The translations under genes and the position numbers were made by a program. A DNA stretch of 64,000 bases. Origin: Pedococcus dokdonensis. Lineage in GTDB: Bacteria; Actinomycetota; Actinomycetes; Actinomycetales; Dermatophilaceae. Where the stretch lies: positions 1,984,001 to 2,048,000 of the forward strand of contig NZ_LT629711.1 of NCBI RefSeq assembly GCF_900104525.1. The letters are read 5' to 3'. The notes under the pieces are model-generated. The model was not told the DNA's origin and ran no database searches. It saw only the letters and a list, made by a program, of their open reading frames with translations. Positions 1 through 7,927 of the stretch are shown piece by piece (position 1 is the stretch's first letter; every line of letters starts with the position of its first letter).

Positions 1-1088
1 CCGTTGCGGGACATCGCCAGGTAGGCCCAGCCCGGCTGCACCGAGGGGTAGGTGGTCGTCGTAGGTGGGCTGACCCGCTCACCCTTGTCGCCTACGTCGT
101 CGGGGTCCACGGGGACGAGCGTGCTGCCCACCCGCAGCACCGGCTTGACGTCCGGGTCGCCCGGGCTCGGGAAGCCCAGCACCGACAGGCTCTCGACGGT
201 GCTGTCGCCGTTCGGCATCTGCAGGTCGGCGCCCTCGAGGCGCAGGGAGACCCGGTCGACCCCGGGAGCCTGGGTGACGGTGGCCAGGAACTGGGCGCCG
301 AGGTTCTGGCGCTGGCCCGGGTCGTTGCCCAGCTTGCTGGCCGCGAGGTCGACCTTGGCGGTCCCCGACTCGGTCGTGACGGCGTCCACGGCCAGGCGCG
401 TGCCGGTCGGGATGTCGGTGCGCACCGCTCCCCTGAGGTAGTCGGGCACTCCGGTGAGCAGCGCCCGGGCGAGCCGGGTGGCCAGGCCGGTGCCGAGCTG
501 CAGCCACCGGACGTCGGGCACGAGCCGGTGGTCCGCCGCCGAGACGTAGTAGATCCGGAACGGGTCGTAGAGCCGGTCGAGGTCGGCCTGGCTCAACCAC
601 GTGCCGAAGGTGTCGGGGACCTCGCTGATCCGCCACTCCCCACCGGTGCGCTCGAGCCGGAAGGTCGCTTTCACGGTCGACTTGGGTGGCAGCTCCTCGT
701 AACGGCCCGATCCGTCGATCCGGGCGATCGCACGGGCCACGGCGGTGACCGTGCCGTCGTCGGTCAGGCGGTAGTCCAGCTCGGTGTCCGAGCCGAAGAC
801 GACCACGGACGAGTTGGGGCGCCAGGTGCTCTGCGGCCCGCTGGCGAGGTAGGAGCGCGCCACCTGGTACTCGTCGTCACTGGCCGCGGCGGCCCGGATG
901 AAGCCCTGCACCACCTGCTGTGGTGAGGATCCCGGCGCGACCGGGTTGACCTCGACCCGCACCTCGTTCTCCTGCACCGCGCCCACCTCGAGCCCGGGCT
1001 GGATCGCCGAGCTGGTGGACAACCCTCCGCAGCCCGCGACGGCGAGCAGCGCGGTCGCGGCGAGTGCCCCGGCATACCTGCGCCTCAC
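1..1088 (-). CDS. lpqB: LpqB, MtrAB-associated GerMN-domain lipoprotein (3' end beyond window)
   Basis: The frame read from GTG at 1088 is open to the left edge (362 codons, C-terminus missing). It starts with a short basic stretch, a hydrophobic core and the lipobox LAVAGC, so the product is a lipoprotein anchored outside the membrane. The next ~340 residues match the LpqB pattern: a Q-V-V-Q-G-F-I helical start, a GerMN-like region ending in AKVDLAAS, then the beginning of the beta-propeller part (PDVKPVLRVG, WAYLAMSRN). In mycobacteria LpqB binds the MtrB sensor and modulates MtrA phosphorylation. The start overlaps the mtrB stop as GTGA, so it is translationally coupled as the third gene of mtrA-mtrB-lpqB. 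Identity is firm from order and lipobox; only the distal propeller is unseen. Confidence 0.9.
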   Translation of the reverse strand, partial: MRRRYAGALAATALLAVAGCGGLSTSSAIQPGLEVGAVQENEVRVEVNPVAPGSSPQQVVQGFIRAAAASDDEYQVARSYLASGPQSTWRPNSSVVVFGSDTELDYRLTDDGTVTAVARAIARIDGSGRYEELPPKSTVKATFRLERTGGEWRISEVPDTFGTWLSQADLDRLYDPFRIYYVSAADHRLVPDVRWLQLGTGLATRLARALLTGVPDYLRGAVRTDIPTGTRLAVDAVTTESGTAKVDLAASKLGNDPGQRQNLGAQFLATVTQAPGVDRVSLRLEGADLQMPNGDSTVESLSVLGFPSPGDPDVKPVLRVGSTLVPVDPDDVGDKGERVSPPTTTTYPSVQPGWAYLAMSRN

Positions 1089-2956
1089 CGGGTGCGCCCC
1101 GGTGCGGTGGGGGTGTGCCGGGTGCTCACCACCCGGGGCACTGCGTCGTCCGGTCCGGTCGCGCCGCGGAGCGGCCCCGGCGCCTCGGGTGCGTCGGCGA
1201 CGTCCTCGGGCCGCAGCGGCAACGGGGCCTCGACGATGTGGGTGCCGACCCGCCGGGGCAGGGTCAGCCGGAAGCACGAGCCCGCGCCCGGCTCCCCCCA
1301 AGCCTGGAGCCAGCCGTCGTGCAGCCGGGCGTCCTCGAGCGAGATGGCCAGGCCCAGGCCGGTGCCACCGGTGGTGCGCGCCCGGGCCGGGTCGGCCCGC
1401 CAGAACCGGTTGAACACCAGGGCCCCCTCGCCCGGTCGCAACCCCACCCCGTGGTCGCGCACGGTGACCGCGGCGGCCGTGTCGTTGACGGCGACCGCGA
1501 TCTCCACCGGCCGGCCCTCACCGTGCTCGAGGGCGTTGACCACGAGGTTGCGCAGGATGCGCTCGACCCGCCGGGCGTCCATCTCGGTGTCACAGGGCCC
1601 GTCCGCGGCGACCGTGATGGTGCTCCCCCAACGGTCCGCGATCGGCTGGGCGGAGTGGACCGCTCGTTCGACCGTCGCCCGCAGGTCGGTCACCTCGGCG
1701 TCGAGCGCGGCTGCGCCGGCGTCGAAGCGGCTGATCTCGAGCAGGTCGGCGAGCAGCTCCTCGAAGCGGTCGAGCTCGTTGTGCAGCAGCTCCGCGGAGC
1801 GCGACACGGCCGGGTCGAAGCCGGTGCGCGAGTCGTGGATGAGGTCGGCGGCCATCCGGATCGTCGTCAGCGGCGTGCGGAGCTCGTGCGAGACGTCGGA
1901 GACGAAGCGCTGCTGCACCCGCGACAGCCCCTCCAGCTGGCGGATCTGGGTCTGCAGGCTGTCGGCCATCTCGTTGAACGACTTGGCCAGCCGGGCCAGG
2001 TCGTCCTCGCCGCGGGCGCGCATGCGTTCGTTGAGCCGGCCCGACGAGAGCCGCTCGGCCACGATGGCGGCCCGGCGGACCGGGCTCACCACCTGACGGG
2101 TCACCACCCACGCGATCACCCCGACGAGGAAGACCAGGGCGAGGCCGCCGACGAGGAAGGTGCGGGTGATGAGGTCGAGGGTGGCCTGCTCGCGCTGCAT
2201 CGGGAACACGGCGTAGAGGTCGTAGCGCCCGGCCAGCGGCGGCTCGACCTGCGACCCGACGATGACGGCGGGCACGTTCCCGCCGCCCTGCGGGTCGGTG
2301 ATCGAGATCAGCATCACCTGCTGGCGCCTCGGGTCGGCGCTGACCGCCTCGCGCAGCGCCCGCGGGACCATCGACAGGCCGAGGTCACCGCTGCTCATCG
2401 TCTGCACCGAGCGGTTCGAGGTGTTGGCCAGGCTCCGGGTCAGCACCAGGTAGCGGTTGTTGTCGCCACCGGACGCGGCCGCACTCTTGACGGCCTGGCT
2501 GGCGAGGACGTTGACGTCGGCCTCGCTGCTGGTGCGGTCGCTCTGGTCGAAGGCGTCCTGCACGTCGGTGGTGATCCGCGAGGTCTCCACCTGCGCGGAG
2601 GCGATCCGGTCCTGCTCGAGGCCGTCCGAGATCGACGAGAACAGATAGGAGCCCAGCAGGAGCACCACGACCAGGCCGAGCAGCATCGTCGTGGACACCA
2701 CCCGGAACTGCAGGGAGGCCCGCCACAGGTGCGCGACGACGCGGGCCGCCCGCGCGGCATACCGGCGCGTGCGGCTGAGGGACGACCGGGCGACGCGCAC
2801 GCCCTGGGCGCGGTGGTCGGAGAAGCGTGGGGGCGGCTGGCGGCCAGGCCCTCGACCACGTTCGCGACCAGCCTCTCCACCGGGCTCCCGGTCAGGCTCC
2901 CGGTCAGGCTCCCGGTCAGGCTCCCGGTCAGACTCCCGACCGGCCGGCTCGGACAT
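1085..2956 (-). CDS. mtrB: Two-component sensor histidine kinase MtrB
   Basis: A 623-residue membrane histidine kinase that phosphorylates MtrA and controls envelope and division genes. The N-terminal ~75 residues are cytoplasmic, basic, and contain four Arg-Glu-Pro-Asp repeats encoded by 12-bp DNA repeats. Then follow TM1 (~86-108), an extracytoplasmic sensor domain (~109-264), TM2 (~265-287), HAMP (~288-340), HisKA with the phospho-acceptor His357 in VSDVSHELRTPL, and HATPase_c with N (LVVNALEHG), G1 (DHGVGL) and G2 (GGTGLGLAI) boxes. ATG 2956 lies 2 bases after the mtrA stop, and the 3' end overlaps lpqB by 4 bp. Membrane topology is inferred from hydrophobicity; family identity is very secure. 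Confidence 0.97.
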   Translation of the reverse strand: MSEPAGRESDREPDREPDREPDREPGGEAGRERGRGPGRQPPPRFSDHRAQGVRVARSSLSRTRRYAARAARVVAHLWRASLQFRVVSTTMLLGLVVVLLLGSYLFSSISDGLEQDRIASAQVETSRITTDVQDAFDQSDRTSSEADVNVLASQAVKSAAASGGDNNRYLVLTRSLANTSNRSVQTMSSGDLGLSMVPRALREAVSADPRRQQVMLISITDPQGGGNVPAVIVGSQVEPPLAGRYDLYAVFPMQREQATLDLITRTFLVGGLALVFLVGVIAWVVTRQVVSPVRRAAIVAERLSSGRLNERMRARGEDDLARLAKSFNEMADSLQTQIRQLEGLSRVQQRFVSDVSHELRTPLTTIRMAADLIHDSRTGFDPAVSRSAELLHNELDRFEELLADLLEISRFDAGAAALDAEVTDLRATVERAVHSAQPIADRWGSTITVAADGPCDTEMDARRVERILRNLVVNALEHGEGRPVEIAVAVNDTAAAVTVRDHGVGLRPGEGALVFNRFWRADPARARTTGGTGLGLAISLEDARLHDGWLQAWGEPGAGSCFRLTLPRRVGTHIVEAPLPLRPEDVADAPEAPGPLRGATGPDDAVPRVVSTRHTPTAPGRTR

Positions 2957-2958
2957 GG

Positions 2959-3636
2959 CTAGCTCGGGCCTGCCTTGTAGCCCACGCCCCGGACCGTCAC
3001 GACGATCTCGGGGTGCTCCGGGTCGTGCTCGATCTTGGAGCGCAGCCGCTGCACGTGCACGTTGACGAGCCGGGTGTCACCGGCGTGGCGGTAGCCCCAC
3101 ACCTGCTCCAGCAACACCTCGCGGGTGAACACCTGCCACGGCTTGCGGGCCAGCGCGACCAACAGGTCGAACTCGAGCGGCGTGAGCGACAGCGGCGTGC
3201 CGTCGCGCTTGACCGAGTGCCCCGCCACGTCGATGGCGAGGTCACCGATCTCGAGGCGCTCCGGCTCGGGCTCGTCGCCCCGGCGCAGCCGTGCGCGGAT
3301 CCGGGCGATCAGCTCCTGCGGCTTGAACGGCTTCACGACGTAGTCGTCGGCACCGGACTCGAGACCGACCACCACGTCGACGGTGTCGGTGCGGGCGGTG
3401 AGCATGACGATCGGCACGCCGGACTCGGCCCGGATCCGGCGGCAGACCTCCATGCCGTCAAGGCCCGGCAGCATGACGTCGAGCAGGACCAGGTCGGGAC
3501 GGTGCTCCCGGAAGGCGCCCAGGGCCCCGGCGCCGTCGGCGACGTGGGCGACGTCGAGCCCCTCGTTGCGCAGCACGATGCCGAGCATCTCCGCCAGCGC
3601 CAGGTCGTCGTCGACGATGAGCACGCGACCGTTCAC
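2959..3636 (-). CDS. mtrA: Two-component response regulator MtrA
   Basis: A 225-residue OmpR/PhoB-class regulator. The receiver domain (1-~120) shows the acidic pair Asp9/Asp10, phospho-acceptor Asp53 in VLLDVMLPG, and the conserved Lys in DYVVKPF. The winged-helix DNA-binding domain (~130-225) contains LTPLEFDLLVALA and VRGVGYKAG. GTG at 3636 is chosen because GAGAAGG lies about 9 bases upstream and the protein then starts directly with the receiver strand. It is first of the mtrA-mtrB-lpqB operon; in related actinobacteria MtrA acts on cell-wall hydrolase and division genes. The 239-bp gap to the divergent pseudopilin genes should hold promoters for both directions. Confidence 0.97.
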   Translation of the reverse strand: MNGRVLIVDDDLALAEMLGIVLRNEGLDVAHVADGAGALGAFREHRPDLVLLDVMLPGLDGMEVCRRIRAESGVPIVMLTARTDTVDVVVGLESGADDYVVKPFKPQELIARIRARLRRGDEPEPERLEIGDLAIDVAGHSVKRDGTPLSLTPLEFDLLVALARKPWQVFTREVLLEQVWGYRHAGDTRLVNVHVQRLRSKIEHDPEHPEIVVTVRGVGYKAGPS

Positions 3637-3812
3637 CTGCGTCTACCTTCTCTCTGCTGCACGTCAAGATTTCCCCCCGAATCATCACACACGGGCCTGC
3701 CCCGGCGGTGCACCTTCCCGATGACAAACGGGACCACCCACGGCCATTCGGCGAGATGACTTCATCCGTACGGCGGATGCCCACGCGCACCCGCATTGAC
3801 AGAATTCGATCT

Positions 3813-3856
3813 GGACGCCTGAGGGGGCGTCCACGCGGACGCCTGAGGGGGTGTCC
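3813..3856 (+). promoter_or_regulatory. Two direct-repeat hairpin motifs before the + strand pseudopilin operon
   Basis: Two 20-base copies, GGACGCCTGAGGGGGCGTCC (3813-3832) and GGACGCCTGAGGGGGTGTCC (3837-3856), sit at a 24-bp period. Each is itself an inverted repeat: GGACGCC, a 6-base loop, then GGCGTCC, with one T change in copy 2. They end 5 bases before the AGGAGAG ribosome site of the TadE-like gene. TTGACA (3796-3801) could be a -35 element, but I see no good -10. They could be a tandem operator or an RNA structure in the leader; the role is inference. Confidence 0.5.
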
Positions 3857-3875
3857 CTTGCAGGAGAGAGAACAC

Positions 3876-4385
3876 ATGCTTCCCCGGCGCCCACGCACGA
3901 CCCGACGACGCTCCGAGAGCGGAGCCTCAGCCGTCGAGTTCGCCCTGATCCTGCCCGTCTTCGTGCTGATCATCGCGGCGATCCTGGACTTCGGTTTCAT
4001 CTTCGCCCAGCAGGTCCAGCTGAACAACGCAGCCCGTGACGCCGCACGCCAGGCGGTCGTCAAGAACCTCGCCGGCACCGCCATCACCTGCACCGAGACG
4101 GTGTCGAAGGCACGGGCCGGGTCGCAGACCGTGGGCATCTCCGGCGCCGAGACCGCGAAGGTCGGCGTCAGGGTCGAGCGAGCCGACACGGCGAACAGCT
4201 GCTACGCACCCCCGTCGGGCTCCGTCACCTCCTCGACCACGCCGTGCACCGGTGCCGGTAGCACCCCCGCCAACAACCCCCTGACGGTCACGCTGACCTA
4301 CACGTCGACCGCTCCCCTGCCCCTCCCCTACCTCAACAGCAAGGTGCTGACGGCCCAAGGAGTCTTCCAGTGCGAGTACAAGTGA
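3876..4385 (+). CDS. TadE-like pseudopilin
   Basis: A 169-residue protein with an Arg-rich cytoplasmic head, then SESGASAVEFALILPVFVLI, the class III (Tad/Flp) pseudopilin signature with Glu after the cleavage region, followed by one hydrophobic helix (~20-45) and a Thr/Ser-rich exported domain. TadE-type proteins are minor pseudopilins processed by a TadV/CpaA prepilin peptidase and used in Flp pilus or Tad secretion assembly. ATG 3876 is chosen over upstream in-frame starts because AGGAGAG lies 8 bases upstream and the pseudopilin head then has normal length. The next gene overlaps its end by 16 bp. No TadA, TadB, TadC or peptidase gene is in the window. Confidence 0.85.
   Translation: MLPRRPRTTRRRSESGASAVEFALILPVFVLIIAAILDFGFIFAQQVQLNNAARDAARQAVVKNLAGTAITCTETVSKARAGSQTVGISGAETAKVGVRVERADTANSCYAPPSGSVTSSTTPCTGAGSTPANNPLTVTLTYTSTAPLPLPYLNSKVLTAQGVFQCEYK
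4357..4362 (+). promoter_or_regulatory. Ribosome binding site fixing the GTG start of the TadG-like gene
   Basis: AAGGAG is followed by 7 bases and GTG at 4370. The alternative ATG at 4385 would be 22 bases away. The site therefore favours GTG 4370 and a 16-bp overlap with the preceding gene. Confidence 0.65.
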
Positions 4386-5665
4386 TGCGCAGCAGGAGAG
4401 AGCGTGGGGCGGTAGCCCTCACGGCCGGTCTCCTCATGATTCCGGTCCTCGTCATCGCCGCCTTCGGCGTCGACTTCGGGAACGCCTACACGCAGGGACA
4501 GGCCTTCGCCGCAGGCGCCGATAGTGGGGCCCTGGCCATCACGCAGCGGGCCCAGTCGATGATGACCCAGAGCCCCTCCACCTACCCCAACTGCGCTGCG
4601 GTGGTGAACGCCGACCCGGGCTTCACGAACGCCAAGGCGCTCGCCCTCTCGGCGGTCAACGCCAACGCCCCGTTCAGCAGGCAGCTGCCCGCTTCAGCCG
4701 TGAACGCCACCATGACGTGCCAGGGCGCTTCGCTCGTGGCCGACGTGACCGTCCAGGCCAATGTCGGCACCTCCATCGGAGGCATGGTGGGCGTCTCGTC
4801 GATCGCGGCGAACCGGGCCGCACAGGCCGTCATCGACCTCGGCGGTCGCTCCAAGTGCGGGCTCTGCATCATCGGCCCCGGCTCCCACGACCTCCAGAAC
4901 GGCAGTGTCACGGTCAACCAGGCCGGCGTCAGCGTCAACGGCACCGTGGTGGCCAACCCCCAGGGTGAGATCACCATCGTCACCACCGGCACCGACGTGA
5001 TCAGCTTCCAGGGCTCCACGCCCAACAAGGGCACCTACGTCCCCACCCCGCTGGAGAACCAGCCGCCCATCGCCGACCCGCTCGCGGGTCTGCTCCTCCC
5101 GCCGGCCAGCGTCAGCACCCTCGCGGTGAAGACCAACCCGTGCACCGACGGACCGGGCATCTACCTCAACAGCATCGACGCCTCCGACCCCTGCATCATG
5201 AGCACCGGTCTCTACGTCTTCGCCGGCCAGTTCGACCTGAAGAACCGCACCGTCCGCGCCAACGGCGTCACGATGTACTTCACCTGCAAGACGACCACGA
5301 GCCCGATCACGATCCGCCCGTGCAGCTCGGGCGGCGAGGACGGCGGGAACATGCAGCAGGCCGGTAATGGCGACTTCATCTTCAGCGCTCCGACCACCGG
5401 TGACACCGCGGGCCTGGCCCTGGTCGCCGACCGCAACAACACCGCGACGTCGTCCTACCGTGGCAGCGCGACGGGTCAGAGCACCGGGACGATCTACCTG
5501 AAGTCCGGGACGCTCGACTTCCGGGGCACGGCCGGCACGACCAGCCTGGACTCCCTCGTCATCACCGGGAACATGACCTTCAGCGGTCAGGCTCCCGTGA
5601 TCATCACCTACACCGAGAGCAAGAACGTCCCGATCCCCGCGACCAACAACCGGCTGACCAGGTAG
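4370..5665 (+). CDS. TadG/TadE-N-like exported pseudopilin-type protein
   Basis: A 431-residue protein starting RSRRERGAVALTAGLLMIPVLVIAAFGVDFGNAYTQG. This is the N-terminal domain of putative Flp pilus-assembly TadG-like proteins: a single helix followed by an Asp and an alpha-helical Ala-rich segment. From ~150 it becomes Gly/Thr/Ser-rich with two Cys in SKCGLCIIG and many beta-strand-like repeats (VTVNQAGVSVNGTVV), ending in ITGNMTFSGQAPVIITY, which suggests a beta-solenoid or adhesin-like exported domain. It likely acts with the TadE-like protein just upstream, with which it is translationally coupled. A strong hairpin lies 18 bases after the stop. The exact role is unknown. Confidence 0.75.
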   Translation: MRVQVMRSRRERGAVALTAGLLMIPVLVIAAFGVDFGNAYTQGQAFAAGADSGALAITQRAQSMMTQSPSTYPNCAAVVNADPGFTNAKALALSAVNANAPFSRQLPASAVNATMTCQGASLVADVTVQANVGTSIGGMVGVSSIAANRAAQAVIDLGGRSKCGLCIIGPGSHDLQNGSVTVNQAGVSVNGTVVANPQGEITIVTTGTDVISFQGSTPNKGTYVPTPLENQPPIADPLAGLLLPPASVSTLAVKTNPCTDGPGIYLNSIDASDPCIMSTGLYVFAGQFDLKNRTVRANGVTMYFTCKTTTSPITIRPCSSGGEDGGNMQQAGNGDFIFSAPTTGDTAGLALVADRNNTATSSYRGSATGQSTGTIYLKSGTLDFRGTAGTTSLDSLVITGNMTFSGQAPVIITYTESKNVPIPATNNRLTR

Positions 5666-5683
5666 GTCCGCCCGGACTCGACG

Positions 5684-5719
5684 CGACGCCCGGCACCACG
5701 TGAGTGGTGCCGGGCGTCG
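5684..5719 (+). terminator. Perfect 16-bp hairpin after the + strand TadG-like gene
   Basis: CGACGCCCGGCACCAC (5684-5699), loop GTGA, then GTGGTGCCGGGCGTCG (5704-5719): a perfect 16-bp stem with a 4-base loop, 18 bases after the stop codon. No U-tract follows, as is common in high-GC actinobacteria, so terminator function is inferred from position and stability. Confidence 0.75.
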
Positions 5720-5723
5720 CCGT

Positions 5724-6214
5724 CGCGACTTCTGGCCGGAGGTGTGCGGTGCGAGCCGATCTGATGCCGCCACACCGCATACCGGTGGCCAGAAGTGGGT
5801 CCACCCTCGCGACTTCTGGCCGGAGGTGTGCGGTGGAGCCGATCTGATGCCGCCACACCGCAGACCGGTGGCCAGAAGTGGGTCCACCCCCGCGACTTCT
5901 GGCCACGAGTACGCGGTGAAGCCGGCGTCGAGGGCCGCACACCGCAGACCGGTGGCCAGAAGTGGGTCCACCCTCGCGACTTCTGGCCACGAGTATGCGG
6001 TGGGGCCGGCGTCGAGGGCCGCACACCGCATACCGGTGGCCAGAAGTGGGTCCACCCCCGCGACTTCTGGCCACGAGTATGCGGTGGAGCCCGGCGCGAG
6101 GGCCGCACACCGCAGACCGGTGGCCAGAAGTGGGTCCACCCCCGCGACTTCTGGCCACGAGTATGCGGTGGGGCCGATCTGATGCCGCCACACCGCAGAC
6201 CGGTGGCCAGAAGT
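5724..6214. repeat. Six-unit tandem array of 83-84 bp palindromic repeats
   Basis: Units begin at 5724, 5808, 5891, 5975, 6059 and 6143, each with CGCGACTTCTGGCC. Each unit folds on itself. The outer arms are CTTCTGGCC(AC) and (GT)GGCCAGAAG, the inner arms TATGCGGTG-type and CACCGCATA-type, around a 15-20 base centre. The unit-to-unit junction GTGGGTCCACCC is also palindromic, so neighbouring arms can pair as well. Centres are of two kinds: CCGATCTGATGCCG in units 1, 2 and 6, and CCGGCGTCGAGGGCC-like in 3-5. Left arms are also of two kinds (units 1-2 against 3-6). Because 84 is a multiple of 3, several long but meaningless open frames run through the array on both strands. Confidence 0.95.
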
Positions 6215-6236
6215 CGGTTTCGGCTGGCGGACGCCA

Positions 6237-6273
6237 CGACGCCCGGAACCACTCGAGGTGGTCCCGGGCGTCG
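6237..6273 (-). terminator. Hairpin after the reverse-strand pseudopilin operon
   Basis: CGACGCCCGG + AACCAC at 6237-6252 pairs with GTGGT + CCCGGGCGTCG at 6258-6273: 10 bp, one mismatch, then 5 bp. It lies ~37 bases past the stop at 6311 of the reverse gene. Its arm sequence is nearly that of the hairpin at 5684, so the repeat array is bracketed by two related terminator-like stems. Confidence 0.7.
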
Positions 6274-6310
6274 GGGGTTGCCGGGCGCTTGAGGGAGAGC
6301 GCCCGGACGC

Positions 6311-7927
6311 TCACTCCACGAGGCGGACCGGGTCGCCGGCGACGTTGGCGGTCCAGGACGTGGTGTCAGCGGGTCCCGATCCCGGGCCGTAGTAGAACTC
6401 GAGGCGCAGCCAGCACCCCGTCGGGGAGGTGTCCTGGCACGTGTAGCCCGAGGGGATGGGCACGGTGACGTCCTGCCACTGGCCGTTGAACGCGGAGCTG
6501 ACGTTGATGGTGCAGTCGGTCAACGCCCCGTTCTGGACGCCGCTGCCCTGGCAGCCCGAGAAGGTGTTCCCGTACTCCTGGGGCGGCATCACCTTGACGG
6601 TGCTGCCGGCGGTGGCGCCGTCACCGATGTCGAAGAGCCGCACGGTGAACAGCTGTCCCCGGGAACCGGTCGGCACCTTGGCCAGGTAGAACTTGGACGT
6701 GCCGTTCGGGGTGTTCCCGTACATCGCCATCTTGGCGTAGCCGGAGATCGAGATGTGGTCCTTGTCGCCGCCGCTGCTGCCATAGGCCCGGAGGCTGAAC
6801 CGGTTGTGGCCGCTGGCGGCGTCGCTGCCGAGGCCGTTGGTCTTGATCTGCACGAGGTAGGTGCCCTTCGAGACCCCACCGGTCATCGTGCAGAGCGGCT
6901 TCCACTGCCGGAAGTTCGCCGCCACGTCGGGCCGGGCGTTGTATTCGGGGCTGTTCTTCTTCAGCACCTTGGCCATGTCGCCGTCGTAGCCGGCGAACGT
7001 CTTCGCCGCACAGCTGGCGCTGGTCATGACCGGGTAGCTCAACGGGTCCCAGGCGTTCTGGCTGAGGCCACGCATGGTGAACTGCGTCTGCACCTCGCCG
7101 GTCCCGCCGAACCGCACGTCACCGGTGCACATCGGCGAGGTCGCGTTCGGGGCGTACCGGACGTCGGGGTCGGAGACCACCGTCTGCCCCAGGCTGTAGC
7201 TCAGGTTGTCGGCGCCCGCGAGGTTGTTGACGTCGCACTTGTCGCCCACGGCGATCAGGGCGGGGTCGAACGCCTCGATGGTGAGCGACGGCATGTCCTG
7301 GTCGAGGGTGATGCTGTAGAAGTACCCGTTCGCGTCGTAGTCGCTGTTGCTGCCCATGCTGTTCTGGAACGCGTCGCCGTTGCCCTTGGGCGCCTGGGGA
7401 GAGCCGACGTTCGCCCAGAACGCACCGGTGTTGTTGCAGTTGCTGCTGCGGTTGCCGGAGGGGTAGGGGTCGTCGCCGTACTCGTTGCAGGGGCTGCCCA
7501 TCGGGACGGGTCCGGCGTAGTCGGCGACGGCCGACCGCGCGATCGTCGTCGTCGGCACGCCGAGCAGCCAGCCGAACTGGTTCTTCACCGTCGTCGTGAC
7601 CTTGACCCGCAGGCGGGTGGGGCGACCGTCGATGGAGGGGGTGACGGTGGTGACGCCGACGTTCTCGAACTCGTTCTTCTTCGACTGCAGGCGGGCCGTG
7701 CTGAAAGCCGACGCCTGGTCGCTCGGCAGGTAGGGCACGCCGGCGAGGGCCGCGGCATCCGCCGCCTTCTGGGCCTTCTGGCCCACGTAGTACCAGTTGC
7801 CCACGTCGACGGCGAAGGCACAGAAGCCCAGCAGGACGGTGAGCATGATCGCCACGGTGACGGCGACGTAGCCGCGCTCGCTCCGGGCCCGCAGCCGTCG
7901 CAGGACCCTGGGTTGCAGCCGGCTCAC
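6311..7927 (-). CDS. TadG-like exported protein with N-terminal pseudopilin domain
   Basis: A 538-residue protein. The head SERGYVAVTVAIMLTVLLGFCAFAVDVGNWYYVGQKAQKAADAAALAG is the N-terminal TadG/pilus-assembly domain: one helix, then the D-x-G-x-x-Y and A-A-D-A-A-A-L-A pattern. The exported remainder (~60-538) is rich in Asn, Gly and Thr with several Cys, and its C-terminal ~130 residues look like a beta-sandwich (VKVMPPQEYGN, WTANVAGDPVRLVE). The GTG start at 7927 overlaps the preceding TadE stop as GTGA and gives a normal short basic head. It is the third gene of a tadE-tadE-tadG set. The product is probably a large minor pseudopilin or tip adhesin; the ligand is unknown. Confidence 0.78.
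   Translation of the reverse strand: MSRLQPRVLRRLRARSERGYVAVTVAIMLTVLLGFCAFAVDVGNWYYVGQKAQKAADAAALAGVPYLPSDQASAFSTARLQSKKNEFENVGVTTVTPSIDGRPTRLRVKVTTTVKNQFGWLLGVPTTTIARSAVADYAGPVPMGSPCNEYGDDPYPSGNRSSNCNNTGAFWANVGSPQAPKGNGDAFQNSMGSNSDYDANGYFYSITLDQDMPSLTIEAFDPALIAVGDKCDVNNLAGADNLSYSLGQTVVSDPDVRYAPNATSPMCTGDVRFGGTGEVQTQFTMRGLSQNAWDPLSYPVMTSASCAAKTFAGYDGDMAKVLKKNSPEYNARPDVAANFRQWKPLCTMTGGVSKGTYLVQIKTNGLGSDAASGHNRFSLRAYGSSGGDKDHISISGYAKMAMYGNTPNGTSKFYLAKVPTGSRGQLFTVRLFDIGDGATAGSTVKVMPPQEYGNTFSGCQGSGVQNGALTDCTINVSSAFNGQWQDVTVPIPSGYTCQDTSPTGCWLRLEFYYGPGSGPADTTSWTANVAGDPVRLVE

Noticed and set aside
1064..2962. A 632-codon + strand open frame opposite mtrB
   Set aside because: High-GC shadow. The reverse strand encodes a textbook histidine kinase, while this frame gives only Gly/Arg/Ala/His-rich text with no family motif.
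3796..3801. Consensus -35 promoter (TTGACA) for the pseudopilin operon
   Set aside because: No matching -10 at 16-19 bases. It is kept only as a weak possibility in the regulatory entry.
5724..6214. CRISPR array
   Set aside because: Units are palindromic over their whole length and spacers are not unique; no cas genes are present.
5604..6314. Several long open frames (160-236 codons) on both strands across the repeat array
   Set aside because: They result from the 84-bp period being a multiple of three. They repeat the same short peptide, have no ribosome site, and overlap each other on both strands.
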